Below are positions 60,497-64,000 of a stretch of 64,000 nucleotides of DNA, piece by piece. The stretch is from Ulota crispa. Its lineage: Eukaryota > Streptophyta > Bryopsida > Orthotrichales > Orthotrichaceae. The notes beneath the pieces are model-generated. The model did not search any database. It was not told where the DNA came from and worked only from the letters and a program-made list of their open reading frames with translations. The stretch lies in the NCBI GenBank assembly GCA_963920765.1, contig OY987251.1, forward strand, positions 11,721,219 through 11,785,218, read 5' to 3'. Each line of letters starts with the position of its first letter. Position 1 is the stretch's first letter. The position numbers and the translations under genes are program-made.

Positions 60497-60980
60497 TAAC
60501 ACCATATTAGGTAAATTGGGAAAAATGGAAGGATCAATTTGTACTCCACTTTAACCCTTAAACAACGGAAAGGCCCTTTGCGACCATTACAATACGGGGT
60601 ATTTTTCTTGTATTTGGAATGGATCCACACTTCTACTGCATTTGAAACCAACAAAGAAGTTGGAGAATAGATCAATGCGGTTCTAGTGAGTTACTTGAAA
60701 TCCCAAATTAAAATTTCTTATTGGTAACAAATGACAATTATACATCAATGTATATACTATTTCCTATGGTCGATTAAGGGTTAATCTCACATACAATAAA
60801 TGTAAGACATAACTATTGCTCAAAATTATAATTATTGAAATTCTTGGAGGTAATCACTAAGACTTCACTACTGTACAAAAAAATGCATGCTTGTTTTTTT
60901 GTAATATGCTAAAATGTACATAAAGGCTGAAATAGTGAAGAGTCCCAAAATGTACCATTTTTCCCAATTTACCTAATTGT
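60497..60980. repeat. Family A MITE, copy 5, split by P9
   Basis: The left end ACACCATATTAGGTAAATTG pairs with CAATTTACCTAATTGTCC on the right. The interior near the right end has GTCCCAAAATGTACCATTTT, as in the copy at 4910-5168. It is interrupted by P9 at 60555-60780; without it the element is about 250 bp, the family size. Confidence 0.7.
60555..60780. mobile_element. TTAA-flanked element P9, nested in a family A MITE
   Basis: 226 bp between TTAA 60551-60554 and TTAA 60781-60784. Ends CCCTTAAACAACGG and, from the right, CCCTTAATCGACCATAGG. The host MITE reads through on both sides, which supports a genuine insertion at TTAA. Confidence 0.75.
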
Positions 60981-61098
60981 CCTAATTCCTTGCTCAACCC
61001 AAGCTTGTCACACTACCCTCTTCCCATAGATTATATGTATTTTTGATTTTGCGGCCAACAAGCAGCCGGCAAACATTACGGTGGAAACCTCCTAGTCA

Positions 61099-61363
61099 AC
61101 CTCATATTTAGTAAAATGGGAGATTGGGCACCTCCCAAAATAACCAAAGGAGACATAATTTTTTTCAATTTTAGGTTAGTTTTGAAAGGTTTTATTGCAA
61201 TTTAGGTCAAGTCAACCTAAATTACAATAAAACCTTTGTAAAATTTGATAGGTTTTATGTCAATCCAGCCCAAATCGAGTTGAATTGACATAAAACTTTT
61301 TGTTGACTTTCCTTTACATTTCCTCTCATTTCAATGGAAAACTCCCATTTACTAAATATCACG
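61099..61363. repeat. Family B MITE, copy 2
   Basis: Ends ACCTCATATTTAGTAAAATG and, from the right, ACGTGATATTTAGTAAATG. Two internal palindromes: TTTTATTGCAATTTAGGT with its complement, and GGTTTTATGTCAAT with its complement. Collinear with 45189-45442. Confidence 0.7.
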
Positions 61364-61640
61364 TGTAGTATACGTGATTCCCACGTACTACTGCAATGCT
61401 GGCTATCGCAAAGAATCTCATCACCTTCGACAAAATGAACTCTCCTAGTAATTCATACACGTCGTCTACACTTACAACTACCAAACTCTTGAGCTTCGCT
61501 AGTCATCTTGTGAATCAATCCCTGGTGCTCCATTTCAAATTCTAATCAATCTTCAGATTTATTGTTGCTCCATTGTCTACTAATGAACAGCATGCAAATG
61601 AATTGTAGCTAACTAGACATTGAATCTTGCTAAAATCATA

Positions 61641-62222
61641 CTCCCTCTGTCCCATTATAAAGCTCCAAAAAACATCTCCATGAGGGATTAATTGTACTTT
61701 TAGTCATTATGTTAGTGACAAATACATTCTAGAATCAATATACCACCTACCAGATATTTTTAAAATCTCAAGTTTTTATGTTGCCGTTTAGACACCCAAA
61801 TTTCATGCAAAAAGTACCATATTTGTGCATTCTTTGTGAAGAATGCCGGTTCCTCATTATTTTAGTCTTTGTAATGATGATTCGTGCATTCTAGAATTAG
61901 TATACCATCTACCAAATGTGTGCAAAATCTCTAGCTTTGATGTTGCTGTTTGGGCATCTAAATTCCATGCAAAAAGTATCATATTTGTACATGTTGCTAG
62001 CTCCTCATTACTGATGATTTAAAGATTAGTAGCTACAATGATACATCATATGGACAAGGCCAAGCTTGTTAGGAGAGGAATGCTCTTTAATTGCTTAACT
62101 TGCTCCCATGAGATCACTGGACTTGACAAACGTTTTTTCAACAATTGAAATTAGCAAAAGGGAGCTTTTTAGTGGGACAAGAACTATGTCTAATTTGGAG
62201 CTTTATATTGGGACAGAGGGAG
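61641..62222. mobile_element. Long Stowaway-like MITE, copy 2
   Basis: 582 bp flanked by TA (61639-61640, 62223-62224), ends CTCCCTCTGTCCCATTATAA and, from the right, CTCCCTCTGTCCCAATATAA. Collinear with 8770-9355 in the same orientation with few differences, including the internal duplication. Its terminal repeats are better preserved than those of copy 1. Confidence 0.88.
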
Positions 62223-62370
62223 TAACAAGAACTGCGCTGCAACAATCTCTGCACCTTCAGTTTCTAATTACTACCTAAATTTACCGTCATTATTAACTAC
62301 CTTTTGATGATTAACATTGCACTGTTCATACCAAGACGTGGATTTGATAGCCATTGTGCTGTCTAGTTAA

Positions 62371-62756
62371 TCAACTCCAGTATTGAGGGATTCCGCCCCT
62401 CATTTCCTCCACTGTGGTGCTGCTAATGCCAAATGACCTCTCAATCACGGCGCTCGGGATTTTTGGCATCAGCATCTGGTTTGCTGTGAATAGGAACCTC
62501 GGGCTCTGCGACGTCAGCAAATTGAACGTGGTAACCATGTCGTTGTCCACGTTCAATTAGAAGTGCGAGAGCGCGCGCGGAACACCGTGAAGTCGCTCGC
62601 CTGCAGAGTGGACGTGTACAGCACGTTGTCCTCACTAATGAATCTCGTGTACATGTTCCTCTTCACCACGAACAACATCTCTAAAGCCCGCGGGTGCGTG
62701 TGCAGCGGAATCATGCCGCCCAAAGCGATGTCCAGCCGGGCGTGCAACACGCTCAT
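62371..62756 (-). pseudogene. Germin-like (cupin) gene fragment, frameshifted
   Basis: Germin-like proteins are secreted cupins that bind a metal through HxH, E and H ligands. The first frame (62756 down) reads SVLHARLDIALGGMIPLHTH then PRALEMLFVVKRNMY, i.e. cupin motif 1 with HTH and E kept but the motif's last Gly changed to Arg. After FTVFRARSRT the frame shifts, and the C-terminal part continues in another frame with NVDNDMVTTFNLLTSQSP and IPSAVIERSFG. Motif 2 (with its His ligand) is destroyed at the shift. The N-terminal signal peptide and Cys-loop are missing. The break and truncation make this a pseudogene. Confidence 0.7.
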
Positions 62757-62770
62757 GATTCAATTCTAAG

Positions 62771-63149
62771 TTTAAGAAAACAATTCAAAATTGAAGACAT
62801 GCAAATTAATGCAGTTTGATTCAAACTCCTTACAAAACAAGAGAAAAAACGCCGACGCAAAAGAGGATTATGTCTTTATTGTAAAAAAAAAAGATTCAAA
62901 GTTAACGATTATTTTGAGAAGCAACAATGCACTTCACAACTTCGAAGTATTAATGTTGAATAGGAAAACAACAAAGTCCAGTTACACTAGGGATTGTGCG
63001 ACTAGATCTTACAACATCGTTGATATCATTAGGTCTTGTATTATTTGCAAATCTCGCTCTTTGTTTTATCATATAAATTTGTTTAGGTCCTAAAAATATT
63101 AAAGTCCATGTTTTGAAAGATTAACCTCAGCATGTTTTATAGCTGAGTC
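62771..63149. other. Unassigned stretch between germin fragment and retrotransposon remnant
   Basis: A 100-codon plus frame (62791-63093) shows no motif I recognise. It may be decayed retrotransposon gag-protease linker because it lies upstream of the Ty3 remnant, but nothing confirms this. Confidence 0.3.
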
Positions 63150-64000
63150 GTTCGTAAAACTGTATATGATTCCCATAATTTAAAAGTCAAAAGCCGTTCA
63201 CGTTAAAGTTATTGACGGACGACCGCTATTTTTTGACAATATTATTTACAAAACAACTCCTTTATAAACAGCAGCAGAAAACCATAGTAGCCATGTAATT
63301 TACAATGTTATCCGTTCTCTTTTCAGTCATGTGATTTTAGAACTTTTTTGGCTTGAAAAGTATAATCCCCAAATTGATTGGGCAAACCGTAGTATTACAT
63401 ATTTTTTAAAAAACCTTTTACAAATAAATTATTGGTTAAACTTATAGAACTTTCTGGCTAAAAAGTGTTTAAACCTTTATTTTTTGGAGCTCAAACATTT
63501 ATGCAAGCTGCCAAAGATGGTGATATATTTGTAGCATATGCTATTCTAATGTCTGAGCAAACCACCAAGACAATCACGATTTTAGAAGAGTACAAATAGT
63601 ATCCAGATGTCTTTGAGAAGAAGATTGCAGGTATTTTGCTTAAGCATCGATTATATGATTGCGCCATTGATCTTAAATAAGGTGTACAACCACTTTTTGA
63701 ATCCATTTACAATCTATTGCGGAACGAGCTCTCTACATTGAGAGAATATTTTGATGAAAACTTTGCCTAAAATTTTATTCAATACTCTAAATCTCCAACT
63801 GGTGCACCTATCTTATTTGTGAAAAAAAAAAGATAAATCTTTATGAATATGCGTGGATTATCAAGGTCTCAACAAAGTTACAATCAAGAATCAGTATTCA
63901 TTACTTCTAATCAGTGGACTTTCTGACCAAATTGGACAAGCAAAGATTTATACCAAAATCGATCTTAAGGAAGCATACAATCTTGTACAAATAAAAGAAG
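63150..64000 (+). pseudogene. Ty3/gypsy retrotransposon pol remnant (protease end to reverse transcriptase)
   Basis: Reads in broken frames: a protease-linker part with WANRSIT-like text (about 63380), then EQTTKTITILEEYK and PDVFEKK (63555-63625), then REYFDENFA (about 63740), SPTGAPILFVKKK (63795-63830), and the start of reverse transcriptase with [13 protein letters not shown] (63948-63986). These match the order protease, spacer, RT in Ty3/gypsy (Metaviridae) elements. At least three in-frame stops and a frameshift after the poly-A tract at 63820 show decay. The element continues past the window; no LTR or integrase is visible here. Confidence 0.8.

Noticed and set aside
1-64000. tRNA, rRNA or snRNA genes
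   Set aside because: Scanning by eye for B-box-like GGTTCGAATCC and cloverleaf ends gave only isolated partial matches (for example GGTTCGAATTGG at 36709) without a fold; a covariance-model search would be decisive.

Overview
This is a land-plant nuclear sequence: spliced genes with GT-AG introns, ordinary plant housekeeping families, and AT-rich intergenic DNA packed with miniature transposons. The gene set (plant synaptotagmin SYT1, ribosomal protein eS7, MSH6 with a Tudor domain, a calmodulin-like protein, a rhomboid-like protein, a germin-like fragment) fits any land plant. I suspect a non-flowering lineage from the transposon profile, but the sequence does not prove it. No viral, plastid or bacterial block is seen.

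Layout. 1-2.4 kb: first exon of a rhomboid-like protein (minus strand, rest outside the window or beyond a long intron) among MITEs. 2.7-14.2 kb: gene-free, made of nested and tandem MITE families, including a stack that can be ordered in time (3.9-5.6 kb). 15.05-18.87 kb: a 13-exon synaptotagmin gene (minus). 19-27 kb: gene-poor AT-rich DNA with a few repeats. 27.5-28.5 kb: an intronless four-EF-hand calmodulin-like gene (minus) with a 20-bp minisatellite in its predicted 5' leader. 29.7-35.1 kb: an apparent 5.4-kb CACTA-type element with a 3-bp target duplication. It contains a near-perfect 1.17-kb hairpin, other MITEs and decayed exons of an unrecognised gene. 36.3-36.9 kb: unrecognised coding remnants next to a perfect palindrome. 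42.15-43.37 kb: eS7 (minus, two exons). 43.66-45.02 kb: three TA-flanked elements joined end to end, one carrying a further 9-bp-TSD insertion. 51.17-59.30 kb: MSH6 (plus, 20 exons, 1,404 aa as I join it) with a tandemly duplicated 194-bp leader. 59.5-62.2 kb: more MITEs. 62.4-62.8 kb: broken germin-like fragment. 63.15-64.0 kb: decayed Ty3/gypsy protease-reverse transcriptase region running off the end.

The genes do not form a functional cluster. MSH6 pairs with MSH2 in nuclear mismatch repair, SYT tethers ER to plasma membrane, eS7 belongs to the 40S ribosome, and the calmodulin-like protein is a calcium sensor. The most unusual content is the transposon landscape. Nine elements are bounded by TTAA or a one-base variant, with CCC(C/T)-type ends as in piggyBac. 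A TA-flanked superfamily has AGGTAG...CTACCT ends. Two long Stowaway-like elements, an hAT MITE with an 8-bp TSD, a 9-bp-TSD element and CACTA-type elements are also present. Most element boundaries were read by eye from target duplications, and exon joins were checked by reading phase.
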